A stretch of DNA of 64,000 nucleotides from Streptomyces shenzhenensis (GTDB lineage Bacteria > Actinomycetota > Actinomycetes > Streptomycetales > Streptomycetaceae), in assembly GCF_003688995.1 (NCBI RefSeq), contig NZ_PENI01000011.1:1-64000 (forward strand), in the 5' to 3' direction. The position numbers and the translations under genes were made by a program. Positions 53,524 through 63,485 of this stretch are shown here, in pieces. The notes under the pieces were generated by a model, which saw nothing but the letters and a program-made list of their open reading frames with translations, ran no database searches and was not told where the DNA came from. How positions within the stretch are numbered: position 1 is the stretch's first letter; every line of letters starts with the position of its first letter.

Positions 53524-54213
53524 ATGGCTACTCATGTGATCACCGGGGCGGGCTCGGGCATCGGCGCGGCCGTGGCACGCCGCCTCCACGCGCGCGGGGA
53601 CGAACTCGTCCTGCACGCGCGCGACGCGGCCCGCGCGAAGGATCTCGCCGCGGAGTTCCCCGGGGCGCGCACCCTGGTCGGTGACCTCGCGGACCCGGAC
53701 CGGCTGTCCTGGGCCTTCTCGCACCAGACGCTCCCGGACCGGGTGGACTCGCTGCTGCACGTCGCGGGCGTGGTCGACCTCGGCGGGGTGGACGAGCTGA
53801 CCCCCAAGTCCTGGCGGCACCAGCTCAACGTCAACCTGATCGCGCCCGCCGAGCTGACCCGCCACTTCCTGCCCCAGCTGCGGGCCGCCCGCGGGCACGT
53901 GGTCTTCGTGAACTCCGGCGCGGGCCTGAACGCCCACGCCGGCTGGGCCGCGTACGCCGCCGCCAAGCACGGCCTGAAGGCGCTCGCCGACGCCCTGCGC
54001 GAGGAGGAGCACGGCAACGGGGTCCGGGTCACCTCCGTCTACCCCGGCCGCACCGCCGGCCCCATGCAGGCCAAGGTCCACCAGCAGGAGGGCAAGGAGT
54101 ACGACCCGACCCGCTGGATCGACCCAGAATCGGTCGCGACGACGATCCTGACGGCCCTGGACCTGCCGCGCGACGCGGAGATCAACGACATGACAGTCCG
54201 CCCGGGCCACTGA
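53524..54213 (+). CDS. Short-chain dehydrogenase/reductase
   Basis: A 229-aa classical SDR. The cofactor motif is TGAGSGIG at residues 7-14, preceded by HVI. NSGAG carries the catalytic Ser region and YAAAK the Tyr/Lys pair (about residues 144-148). HARDAARAKDL after the second strand contains Arg and suggests NADP(H) preference. The C-terminal YPGRTAGPMQ is the usual substrate loop. The ATG at 53524 is preferred over one at 53515. Substrate unknown. It follows the LOG-family gene closely. Confidence 0.9.
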   Translation: MATHVITGAGSGIGAAVARRLHARGDELVLHARDAARAKDLAAEFPGARTLVGDLADPDRLSWAFSHQTLPDRVDSLLHVAGVVDLGGVDELTPKSWRHQLNVNLIAPAELTRHFLPQLRAARGHVVFVNSGAGLNAHAGWAAYAAAKHGLKALADALREEEHGNGVRVTSVYPGRTAGPMQAKVHQQEGKEYDPTRWIDPESVATTILTALDLPRDAEINDMTVRPGH

Positions 54214-54247
54214 CCGCAGCCCCTCGTTTCGACCCTGAACGGTCCTG

Positions 54248-54680
54248 GCCCTCAAACGCCGGCCGGCCGGTTCGATCCGGACCTCACCCGACCACCCCCG
54301 CCCCGGACACCGGGCCGGTGTCCGCTGCTGCTGCCCGTCGCGTCCCTGGGGGCGCGACTCCCCGCCTCCCAGCTCCGGCCCGGAACGCCTCCCGCCCTCA
54401 AAGGTCGGCCGGACGGTTCGCTGCGGACCTCGCCCGACCAGCCCGGCCCCGGACACCGTGCCCGCGCCCGCCGCTGCAGCCATCCGCGCCCCCCACCCGA
54501 CCAGCCCCGCCCCGGACACCGGGCCGGTGTCCGCCGCTGCTGCCCGTCGCGTCCCTGGGGACGCGACTCCCCGCCTCCCGGCTCCGGCCCGGAACGCCCC
54601 TCGCCCTCAAACGCCGGCCGGACGGTTCGATGCGGACCTCGCCCGACCAGCCCGGCCCCGGACACCGCGCCCGCGCCCAC
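54248..54680. repeat. 209-bp tandem repeat, no gene
   Basis: The 628-bp gap between the SDR and MetE-like genes contains two modules. GCCCTCAAA followed by CGGCCGGACGGTTCG and GGACCTCGCCCGACCA starts at 54248, 54394 and 54603. CCCCGGACACCGGGCCGG followed by CTGCTGCCCGTCGCGTCCC starts at 54301 and 54510. The last two units are offset by exactly 209 bp in both modules; the first unit lacks about 63 bp. Open frames (RTVRPAFEGEG-type peptides) are repeat translations. Confidence 0.8.
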
Positions 54681-54841
54681 TGCCCCCAGGCGAAGGGGTT
54701 TCGTGCTCAGCCGCAGATCGGGGTGGTTGACGCGGACCGGGGCCGGCGGCGCCTCCTGGTGGGGCACTTGTCGGCGGGCCGAGTCGGGTGGGTGGGTGGG
54801 CGAGGACGGGGAGCCCGAAGCGGAGCGCTTACGCTTCCGGG

Positions 54842-55846
54842 GTGAGTGACAACGAGTTCAGGTTCCCGGGAGCCACCGGAGTCGGATCCATGCCCGGCAC
54901 GGACGCACGGGAGGCGGCCAAGACCGTCACCGGCAGCTTCGAGGACTTCCCGCATCTGCCCGAGCTGCCCGCCCGCGGCCCCGGCGCCGACATGATCGGG
55001 CGGACCGCGGGGATGCTCGTCGAGCTGTACGCACGCGTGGAGCCCAGCGGCTGGCGGATCGGCGACCGCCCGGGCCGGGACACCAAGCGGGCCCGGTCCT
55101 GGCTGAGGGAGGACCTCGACGCGCTGGAGGAGTTCACCCAGGGCTACGAGGGCGACCTCAAGGTGCAGGCGGTCGGCCCCTGGACACTGGCCGCCGCCCT
55201 GGAGCTGAAGAACGGCGAGGCCGTCCTCGCCGACCCCGGCGCCTGCCGTGACCTCGCCGCCTCGCTCGCCGAGGGCCTGCGCCTGCACCTCGCCGAGGTA
55301 CGCCGCCGTGTCCCGGGCGCCCGGCTCGTGCTCCAGCTCGACGAGCCGTCCCTCACCGCCGTACTCCGCGGACAGGTCCGCACGGCCAGCGGCTACCGCA
55401 CCCACCGGGCCGTGGACCGGCAGGTCGTGGCGGCCACCCTGCGGGACATCGTCGAAACGCACGGCGACGGACCCGTCGTCGTCCACTCCTGCGCGGCCGA
55501 CGTCCCGTTCGCCCTGCTGCGCCGCGCGGGCGCCGCTGCCGTCTCGTTCGACTTCGCACTCCTCACCGAGCGTGACGACGAGGCGATCGGAGAGGCCGTG
55601 GAGGGCGGCACGCGACTGTTCGCCGGTGTCGTGCCGGCCACGGACGGCCCATTGTCAGACCCTGCCGGTAGCGTCGTGGGTGTCAGGACGCTGTGGCGCA
55701 GGCTGGGGCTGCATCCGGGGCTTCTCGCGGACGCGGTCACGCTCACCCCGTCGTGCGGTCTCGCGGGCGCTTCCCCCGCGTACGCCCGCGCGGCGCTCGC
55801 CCATTGCGTCCGGGCGGCGAGGTCCCTCGCGGACAACCCAGAGTAA
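54842..55846 (+). CDS. Short cobalamin-independent methionine synthase-like protein
   Basis: A 334-aa protein with the UROD/MetE C-terminal barrel only; full MetE has about 750 residues with two barrels. ATGVGSMPGTDAREAAKTV opens the barrel, VLQLDEPSL is the core strand, and zinc-thiol ligands are present as VVVHSC (His and Cys) and LTPSCGLAG (Cys). It may transfer methyl groups to a thiol acceptor from a donor other than methyl-THF-glutamate. The GTG at 54842 is used. The stop is 15 bp before ligA, so the two genes are cotranscribed. Confidence 0.85.
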   Translation: MSDNEFRFPGATGVGSMPGTDAREAAKTVTGSFEDFPHLPELPARGPGADMIGRTAGMLVELYARVEPSGWRIGDRPGRDTKRARSWLREDLDALEEFTQGYEGDLKVQAVGPWTLAAALELKNGEAVLADPGACRDLAASLAEGLRLHLAEVRRRVPGARLVLQLDEPSLTAVLRGQVRTASGYRTHRAVDRQVVAATLRDIVETHGDGPVVVHSCAADVPFALLRRAGAAAVSFDFALLTERDDEAIGEAVEGGTRLFAGVVPATDGPLSDPAGSVVGVRTLWRRLGLHPGLLADAVTLTPSCGLAGASPAYARAALAHCVRAARSLADNPE

Positions 55847-55861
55847 CGGGAGGACAACACG

Positions 55862-58054
55862 GTGGCCGGCGACAAGCAAGCGGAGACGACGGTGCCCGCC
55901 GCAGCACGCGACCAGCACGCGCGGCTCGCTGAGCAGATCGAGGAGCACCGCTTCCGGTACTACGTGAAGGACGCTCCCGTCATCAGCGACGCGGAGTTCG
56001 ACAAGCTCCTGCGTTCCCTGGAGGCGCTGGAGGAGGAGTATCCGGAGCTGCGCACGCCCGACTCGCCGACGCAGAAGGTCGCCGGGGCGTACGAGACGGA
56101 GTTCACCGCGGTCGAGCACCGCGAGCGCATGCTCTCCCTCGACAACACCTTCAACGACGAGGAACTCGCCGCCTGGGCCGAGCGTATCCACCGCGAGCTC
56201 GGCGACCAGGAGTTCCACTTCCTGTGCGAGCTGAAGGTCGACGGCCTCGCGGTGAACCTCACCTACGAGCGCGGCCGGCTCACCCGCGCGGCGACCCGCG
56301 GCGACGGCCGCACCGGCGAGGACATCACGCCCAACGTCCGTACGATCACCGAGATCCCGGACCGGCTGCACGGCGAGCACGTCCCCGACGTCGTGGAGAT
56401 CCGCGGCGAGGTCTACTTCCCGATGGAGAAGTTCCTGGAGCTGAACGAGCGGCTGGTCGCGGCCGGCGACAAGCCGTTCGCCAACCCGCGCAACGCGGCC
56501 GCCGGTTCGCTGCGCCAGAAGGACCCGCGCGTCACCGCCACCCGCCCCCTGCACATGGTCGTCCACGGCATCGGCGCCCTGGAGGGCTACTCGGGCTTCA
56601 CCCGCCTCTCCCACGCCTACGACCTGCTCAAGGGCTGGGGCCTGCCCACCTCCCCGCACAACCGGGTGGTCGACGACCTCGACGGCGTACGGGAGTTCAT
56701 CTCCTACTACGGCGAGAACCGCCACTCCGTGGAGCACGAGATCGACGGCGTGGTCGTCAAGCTCGACGAGATCCGCCTCCAGGGCCGTCTCGGCTCCACC
56801 GCCCGCGCCCCGCGCTGGGCGATCGCGTACAAGTACGCGCCGGAGGAGGTCAACACCAAGCTCATCGACATCAAGGTGGGCGTCGGCCGCACCGGCCGTG
56901 TCACGCCGTACGCCCAGGTCGAGCCGGTCACGGTGGCGGGTTCGGAGGTCGAGTTCGCCACCCTGCACAACCAGGACGTGGTGAAGGCCAAGGGCGTCCT
57001 CATCGGCGACACCGTGGTGATCCGCAAGGCCGGTGATGTCATCCCGGAGATCCTCGGGCCGGTCGTCGACCTGCGCGACGGCACCGAGCGGGAGTTCGTG
57101 ATGCCCGCCGAGTGCCCGGAGTGCGGGACGCCGCTGCGCGCCATGAAAGAGGGCGACATCGATCTGCGCTGCCCCAACGCGCGCGCGTGCCCCGCCCAGT
57201 TGCGGGAGCGCGTCTCCTACCTCGCCGGCCGGGAGTGCCTGGACATCGAGAACTTCGGCGAGGTGGCCGCGGCGGCGCTCACCCGGCCGCTGGAGCCGGC
57301 CGACCCGCCCCTGACCGACGAGGGCGACCTGTTCGACCTCACCGTGGACGAGCTGCTGCCCATCAGGGCGTATGTGCTCGACCCGGACAGCGGACTGCCC
57401 AAGCGGGACCCCAAGACGGGCCAGGAGAAGGTCGTCACGGTCTTCGCCAACCAGAAGGGCGAGCCGAAGAAGAACACCCTCGCACTGCTGCAGAACATCG
57501 AGGCGGCCAAGGAGCGTCCGCTCGCCCGGTTCCTCAACGGGCTCTCCATCCGCCATGTCGGACCGGTCGCCGCCCAGGCGCTCGCCCGCGAGTTCCGCTC
57601 CGTCGACCGCATCGAGCAGGCCACCGAGGAGGAGTTGGCGGGCATCGACGGCGTCGGCCCGATCATCGCCGCCGCGGTCAAGGAGTGGTTCACCGAGGAC
57701 TGGCACCGCGAGATCATCCGCAAGTGGAAGGCGGCCGGAGTCCCCCTGGAGGACGAGTCGTCGGGCGAGGACGAGGGCCCGCGCCCGCTGGAGGGGCTCA
57801 CCGTCGTCGTGACCGGAACCCTGGAGAACTACACCCGCGACGGCGCCAAGGACGCGTTGCAGGGCCGCGGGGCGAAAGTGACCGGATCGGTGTCGAAGAA
57901 GACCTCGTTCGTCGTCGTGGGTGACAACCCGGGATCGAAGTACGACAAGGCCATGCAGCTCAAGGTGCCGGTTCTGAACGAGGACGGCTTCGGTGTCCTG
58001 CTGGCACAGGGGCCCGAGGCGGCGGCCGAAGTCGCCCTTCCGACCGGTGAGTAG
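55862..58054 (+). CDS. ligA: NAD-dependent DNA ligase LigA
   Basis: A 730-aa essential replication ligase. Domain Ia is at the N-terminus (QHARLAEQIEEHRFRYYVKDAPVISDAEFD), then the adenylation domain with the AMP-accepting Lys125 in ELKVDGLA. Next come the OB fold, the C4 zinc finger (Cys418, 421, 437, 443), helix-hairpin-helix repeats (LSIRHVGPVAAQALA, GIDGVGPIIAAAV) and a C-terminal BRCT domain (about residues 645-725, GLTVVVTGTLENYTRDGA). The GTG at 55862 has GGGAGG 10 nt upstream. It is cotranscribed with the MetE-like gene. Confidence 0.97.
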   Translation: MAGDKQAETTVPAAARDQHARLAEQIEEHRFRYYVKDAPVISDAEFDKLLRSLEALEEEYPELRTPDSPTQKVAGAYETEFTAVEHRERMLSLDNTFNDEELAAWAERIHRELGDQEFHFLCELKVDGLAVNLTYERGRLTRAATRGDGRTGEDITPNVRTITEIPDRLHGEHVPDVVEIRGEVYFPMEKFLELNERLVAAGDKPFANPRNAAAGSLRQKDPRVTATRPLHMVVHGIGALEGYSGFTRLSHAYDLLKGWGLPTSPHNRVVDDLDGVREFISYYGENRHSVEHEIDGVVVKLDEIRLQGRLGSTARAPRWAIAYKYAPEEVNTKLIDIKVGVGRTGRVTPYAQVEPVTVAGSEVEFATLHNQDVVKAKGVLIGDTVVIRKAGDVIPEILGPVVDLRDGTEREFVMPAECPECGTPLRAMKEGDIDLRCPNARACPAQLRERVSYLAGRECLDIENFGEVAAAALTRPLEPADPPLTDEGDLFDLTVDELLPIRAYVLDPDSGLPKRDPKTGQEKVVTVFANQKGEPKKNTLALLQNIEAAKERPLARFLNGLSIRHVGPVAAQALAREFRSVDRIEQATEEELAGIDGVGPIIAAAVKEWFTEDWHREIIRKWKAAGVPLEDESSGEDEGPRPLEGLTVVVTGTLENYTRDGAKDALQGRGAKVTGSVSKKTSFVVVGDNPGSKYDKAMQLKVPVLNEDGFGVLLAQGPEAAAEVALPTGE

Positions 58055-58062
58055 CGGTTGAA

Positions 58063-58102
58063 GGCCACCCGATCGGCGCATACCAGATGCTTACGGGTGG
58101 CC
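58063..58102 (+). terminator. Inverted repeat after ligA
   Basis: GGCCACCCG (58063-58071) and CGGGTGGCC (58094-58102) are perfect 9-bp arms with a 22-nt loop, starting 8 bp after the ligA stop. The remaining 210 bp before the next gene shows no further clear structure. Confidence 0.6.
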
Positions 58103-58314
58103 GGGGCGCAATCGGGCAACCGTCGACGACCGCTGCCCGTGAAAGCCTTCTGCAGCCTACTGTTGAGATGTGCGCCTGCCGTGCCCAGCTGCGGTCGGGG
58201 CATTCCCGTGTGTCCGAACAGCACGGGGAAGGGTTGTTCCAACGCGGACCCGTCGACGGATGTCGGGTGTCGGGGCGCGTGGCGTGGGCACCGCCGGCTG
58301 TGAGAGGGACGGGA

Positions 58315-60552
58315 ATGGAACCGACCGAGAGCGCCGCCCCGGACGCGTGGCTGCGCCTGCGCCGCAGGGCGGTCGTCGCATGGCGGGGGAGCCGGTGGCC
58401 GGGCCGGGCCGCGGAGCGCGCGGGCGCCGGCGGACGCGCCACCGCACCGCGCATGGCGTCGGAGGCGGGCGCCGTCCCCCTGATGGCCCAAGGCGCCCCC
58501 GCGCTGGCCGGCTCCGACCAGCACCAGCCGGCCTGGCCCGCGCTGCCCGGGGTCGTCGTCGCGGCCGCCGGGTTCGCACTGGGCGCCGGGTTCTACCGGG
58601 CGTTCACCGGCAACCACGCCCTTTTCCCGTCCGGCACCGTCGGCTGGTCGCTGGCGGTGCTCACCGGCATCATCGTCGGCCACCTCGTCATGCTCGGCCG
58701 GGGCCGCTGGTGGGGCGGCACCGGCTCCGGCGCCGCGCTCACCCTCGCCGTCCTGCTGCTCTACGGCTGGGTGCCCGCCGGCATGGTCAGCCTCACCGTC
58801 GTCGTCCTGGTCGGCGTCGCCCGGAGGCACCGCTGGCGGCAGGGCGCGCTGCACGGCGCGGTGGACATCCTCGGCATCGGCGCCGCCGCCCTGCTGCTGG
58901 GCTCCTTCGGCCGCGTACCGACCGTCGAGGACCCCTGGAACCCCGACCACTGGGACGTCACCACCGTGCCCGAGGTGGTGCTGGTCGCCGCGGCCTACCT
59001 CGTCGTCACCCGCGTCCTGCTGTGGTACCTGAGCGCCCCGCGCGGCGGCGGCCTGCCCACCGTCGCCCGCACCGCCCTCATCAGACAGGGCCTCGTCGCG
59101 GTCGCGCTGCTCGGCATCGCACCGCTGATCTGCGTGGTCGCGGTCGCCCAACCGGTGCTGCTCCCGCTGTTCGCCATCCCGCTGATCGCCCTCGACTCCA
59201 CCCTGTGGATCGCCCGGGCCCGGGCCGAGGAACAACTGCGCGATCCGCTGACCGGACTGCCCAACCGGCAGTGGTTGCAGGAACGTATCTGGACGGCTCT
59301 CGACGACGCCGAACGCATCGGCGCCCGGTCCGCGCTCATGCTGATCGACCTCGACCGGTTCCGCTCGGTGAACGACACCCTGGGGCATCTCGCCGGGGAC
59401 CGGCTGCTGCTCCAGATAGCCGACCGGCTGCGCCTCGCGCTGCCGCGGGGCGCGGAGGCCGCGCGCCTCGGCGGCGACGAGTTCGCCGTGTTACTGCCGG
59501 TCGCCGACTCCACGACGTCCGCCATCCGGGTCGCCCGCAACCTCGTCACCGCGCTCAGTTCGCCGCTGGACCTCGACGGGCTCACCCTCGTCCTGGAGGC
59601 CAGCGCGGGCGTCGCCGTCTTCCCGGACCACGCGCTCGACGCCGAGGGCATGCTGCGCCGCGCGGACGTGGCGATGTACCAGGCGAAGCGGGACCGCACG
59701 GGCGTCGAGGTGTACGAGTCCAAGCGGGACTCCAACACCCCGGACCGGCTCGGGCTGCTGGGTGATCTGCGCCGGGCGCTGGACGCGCACGAGGTGCAGC
59801 TGCACTACCAGCCGAAGGTCCGTTTCGACGGACAGGTGGCCGGCCTGGAGGCGCTGGTGCGCTGGGTGCACCCCGAGCGCGGCAAGGTGCCGCCGGACGA
59901 GTTCATCGCGATCGCCGAGTCCTCGGGGCTGATGCCCCATCTGACGGAGTACGTGCTGGAGACCGCGCTCGGTCAGGTCGCCAAGTGGCGGGCCCAGGGG
60001 CTGCGGGTGCCGGTGGCGGTGAACGTCTCCCCGCGCGACGTCCACACGCCCGGCTTCGCGGGCTCCGTCGCCGCCCGGCTGGCCCGGCACGGAGTGCCCG
60101 CGGGAGCGCTCCAGCTGGAGATCACCGAGCATGTCCTGCTGGAGGATCCGCAGCGGGCCGCCGACACCCTGGCCGGGCTCACCGGGCACGGCGTGAAGAT
60201 GTCCCTGGACGACTTCGGAACCGGATACTCCTCGCTGGTGCATCTGCGCCGCCTGCCGGTGAGCGAACTGAAGATCGACCGGTCCTTCGTCGCCCGGCTG
60301 GCCGTGGACAACGAGGACGCGGAGATCGTGCGCTGCACCGTCGACCTGGCGCACTCGCTGGGGCTCCTGGTCGTCGCCGAGGGCGTGGAGGACGACGAGA
60401 CCTGGGAGCGGCTGCGCGACCTCGGCTGCGACGCCGTACAGGGATGGCTGGTCGCCGCGGCGATGCCGCCCGAGGAGACGACGGCGTGGCTGCGGGCGCG
60501 CGGATCCCGCGGATGGCAGCGACCGCGTGCCGCACTGCCGGCCGCCGAATGA
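58315..60552 (+). CDS. rmdB: Membrane GGDEF-EAL protein (cyclic di-GMP turnover, RmdB-like)
   Basis: A 745-aa membrane protein. About seven hydrophobic helices (residues about 80-300) are followed by a GGDEF domain with intact LGGDEF (386-390) and an EAL domain with intact LEALVRW (EAL 512-514), plus DDFGTGYSSL and the ADxD-like KIDRSFV region needed for phosphodiesterase activity. Position and layout match, from memory, S. coelicolor RmdB (SCO5495), a c-di-GMP phosphodiesterase controlling development. Leu393, just after GGDEF, is encoded by TTA (59491-59493), making translation dependent on the bldA tRNA. The ATG at 58315 follows AGAGGGA. A decayed copy of its 3' end lies downstream. Confidence 0.92.
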   Translation: MEPTESAAPDAWLRLRRRAVVAWRGSRWPGRAAERAGAGGRATAPRMASEAGAVPLMAQGAPALAGSDQHQPAWPALPGVVVAAAGFALGAGFYRAFTGNHALFPSGTVGWSLAVLTGIIVGHLVMLGRGRWWGGTGSGAALTLAVLLLYGWVPAGMVSLTVVVLVGVARRHRWRQGALHGAVDILGIGAAALLLGSFGRVPTVEDPWNPDHWDVTTVPEVVLVAAAYLVVTRVLLWYLSAPRGGGLPTVARTALIRQGLVAVALLGIAPLICVVAVAQPVLLPLFAIPLIALDSTLWIARARAEEQLRDPLTGLPNRQWLQERIWTALDDAERIGARSALMLIDLDRFRSVNDTLGHLAGDRLLLQIADRLRLALPRGAEAARLGGDEFAVLLPVADSTTSAIRVARNLVTALSSPLDLDGLTLVLEASAGVAVFPDHALDAEGMLRRADVAMYQAKRDRTGVEVYESKRDSNTPDRLGLLGDLRRALDAHEVQLHYQPKVRFDGQVAGLEALVRWVHPERGKVPPDEFIAIAESSGLMPHLTEYVLETALGQVAKWRAQGLRVPVAVNVSPRDVHTPGFAGSVAARLARHGVPAGALQLEITEHVLLEDPQRAADTLAGLTGHGVKMSLDDFGTGYSSLVHLRRLPVSELKIDRSFVARLAVDNEDAEIVRCTVDLAHSLGLLVVAEGVEDDETWERLRDLGCDAVQGWLVAAAMPPEETTAWLRARGSRGWQRPRAALPAAE

Positions 60553-60786
60553 CCAGCCGCACCCGCCTGCCTGTGCGGCTTCGCTGGCGTGGCGTCCGTG
60601 CCGGGGGTGCGGAGGCGGTTGCCTTTGGGATCCGTTGCGTCTCCACGGTCGTTGCCGCCTGAGGGGACGACGGCGTGGTTGCGGCCGCCGAATGACCCGC
60701 CGTACCGATCTGCCCGTTCGGCTTCGTCCGTTCCCGGGGTACGCAGGCCGTCGTCTTCGGGATCCACCGCGTCGTCACGGTCGTTG
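60465..60786 (+). repeat. Tandem duplication of the 3' end of the GGDEF-EAL gene, second copy decayed
   Basis: GCCGCCCGAGGAGACGACGG, then CGTGGCTGCGG, inside the gene (60465-60494) recurs as GCCGCCTGAGGGGACGACGG, then CGTGGTTGCGG, at 60654-60683. The stop-codon context GCCGCCGAATGACC (60541) recurs at about 60684-60697. Downstream halves match too: GGGATCCGTTGCGTCTCCACGGTCGTTG ends unit one and GGGATCCACCGCGTCGTCACGGTCGTTG ends unit two. The second unit lacks about 56 bp. No gene is supported between 60553 and 60851. Confidence 0.75.
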
Positions 60787-60851
60787 TACGGATGAGTGCC
60801 GCACTCTCCGCCGTCCGCACCGCGGCGCCACCGTCATCAGGGGGTTCTGGG

Positions 60852-61346
60852 ATGTCGCTGTTCGTTCCGCAGTTCGACGAGTCCGTGATCGTCCGGGCGG
60901 CCGAGGCCGAGGTCGTCGGCCGAGCGCCCACCACCGTGCGCCTGCTGGCCGACAGCAGCCGGACCGGCGGCGCCCTGTCGACGCAGCGGGTCACCCTCAC
61001 GGCGGGCGCCGACGGCGCCAGACCGCACTGGCACGACAACTCCGCCGAGATGTTCTTCCTGCTCGACGGCGCAGCCGACATCCTCTCCGGCGAGGACGTC
61101 GTCACGGCAGGACCCGGTGACCTCGTCGTGGTCCCGCCGGGCAAGCCGCACGCCTTCGCCGCCGTACCCGGCGCCGACGCCGACCTGCTCATCGTCATCA
61201 CCCCAGGCGTCGAGCGCTTCGAGTACTTCCGCCACCTGCGGCGCGTCGCCCTCGGCGAGGCCACCCCGGAGAGCCTGCTGGAGGTCCAGGAGCGGTACGA
61301 CAACCACTTCCTGAGCAGCGCGGCATGGGAGGCGCGGCGCGGCTGA
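60852..61346 (+). CDS. Cupin-domain protein
   Basis: A 164-aa small beta-barrel protein. The cupin metal motif 1 is present as RPHWHDNSAEMFFLLDGAADI (two His and one Glu) and motif 2 as PGDLVVVPPGKPHAF (His). A C-terminal helical tail (RFEYFRHLRRVALGEATPESLLEVQERYDNHF) resembles quercetinase-like or small regulatory cupins. The ATG at 60852 is preferred to one at 60792, which lies in the duplicated region. The reaction is unknown. It is probably monocistronic; gatC begins 92 bp later. Confidence 0.83.
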   Translation: MSLFVPQFDESVIVRAAEAEVVGRAPTTVRLLADSSRTGGALSTQRVTLTAGADGARPHWHDNSAEMFFLLDGAADILSGEDVVTAGPGDLVVVPPGKPHAFAAVPGADADLLIVITPGVERFEYFRHLRRVALGEATPESLLEVQERYDNHFLSSAAWEARRG

Positions 61347-61438
61347 CGGCGGGCCCCGGCAAACCGTTTCACGGGTACCGGGCCCCGCCCCATAGGATTG
61401 GCTCCAAACCACACACACTCACCCCAGAGGATCGCTGC

Positions 61439-61735
61439 ATGCCTGGCATCACGCGCGAGGAGGTCGCCCACCTCGCCCGGCTGGCGCGTCTGGAGCTGAA
61501 GCCCGAAGAACTCGACCACTTCGCGGGCCAGCTCGACGACATCATCGGCGCGGTCGCCCGCGTCAGCGAGGTCGCCGACCAAGACGTACCGCCGACCTCG
61601 CACCCGCTCCCGCTGACCAACGTCATGCGCGCGGACGAGGTCCGTCCCTCGCTCACCCCCGCGCAGGCGCTGTCCGGCGCCCCGGCCCAGGAGCAGCAGC
61701 GTTTCAAGGTGCCGCAGATCCTGGGGGAGGACTGA
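61439..61735 (+). CDS. gatC: Asp/Glu-tRNA amidotransferase subunit GatC
   Basis: A 98-aa subunit that stabilises GatA and binds GatB. The typical segments are ITREEVAHLARLARLELKPEEL at the N-terminus, HFAGQLDDIIGAVARVSEVADQDVPPTSHPLPLTNVMRADEVRPSL in the middle and EQQRFKVPQIL near the end. The ATG at 61439 follows AGAGGATC. It is the first gene of the gatC-gatA-(small protein)-gatB operon and its stop is 2 bp before the gatA ATG. A TAGGAT at 61393-61398 may be a -10 box. Confidence 0.96.
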   Translation: MPGITREEVAHLARLARLELKPEELDHFAGQLDDIIGAVARVSEVADQDVPPTSHPLPLTNVMRADEVRPSLTPAQALSGAPAQEQQRFKVPQILGED

Positions 61736-61737
61736 CC

Positions 61738-63227
<1,490 letters not shown>

Positions 63228-63231
<4 letters not shown>

Positions 63232-63470
63232 GCAAGGCACTGTCCAAGGCCAAGGGCTTCAAGAAGTCGAAGTCCGGCACGTACCTGTCCATGGCCACCA
63301 CCGCGTTCGGTGCGGTCGGCGTCGCCAAGCAGATCAAGAAGGCCCGCGCCGAGCACGACAGGCTGCGCCTGATCGATGCCACCGTGTCCGCCGTCGCCAT
63401 CGTCACCGGCCTCGCCCTCCTCTACCGCGAGCTGAAGCGGCTGGGCGACGACGACGTCCTGCTGGGCTGA
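63228..63470 (+). CDS. Small membrane protein between gatA and gatB
   Basis: An 80-aa protein: a Lys-rich N-terminus (SKALSKAKGFKKSKSG), a weakly hydrophobic segment (TYLSMATTAFGAVGVAKQI), a charged stretch (KKARAEHDRLRL) and one clear helix (ATVSAVAIVTGLALLYREL). The GTG overlaps the gatA stop (GTGA) and GGAGGAGG lies about 12 nt upstream, so translation is well supported. No catalytic motif is visible. It is retained inside the amidotransferase operon, with gatB 15 bp downstream. Function unknown. Confidence 0.8.
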
Positions 63471-63485
63471 GAGGGAAGTTTCACC

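Noticed and set aside
54252..54767. 171-codon reverse ORF in the 209-bp repeat
   Set aside because: The frame is made of the repeat translated twice, with no start signal and no known family.
58055..58314. Cyclic-dinucleotide or cobalamin riboswitch upstream of the GGDEF-EAL gene
   Set aside because: Only one simple inverted repeat is present; I could not find the conserved core motifs of those classes.
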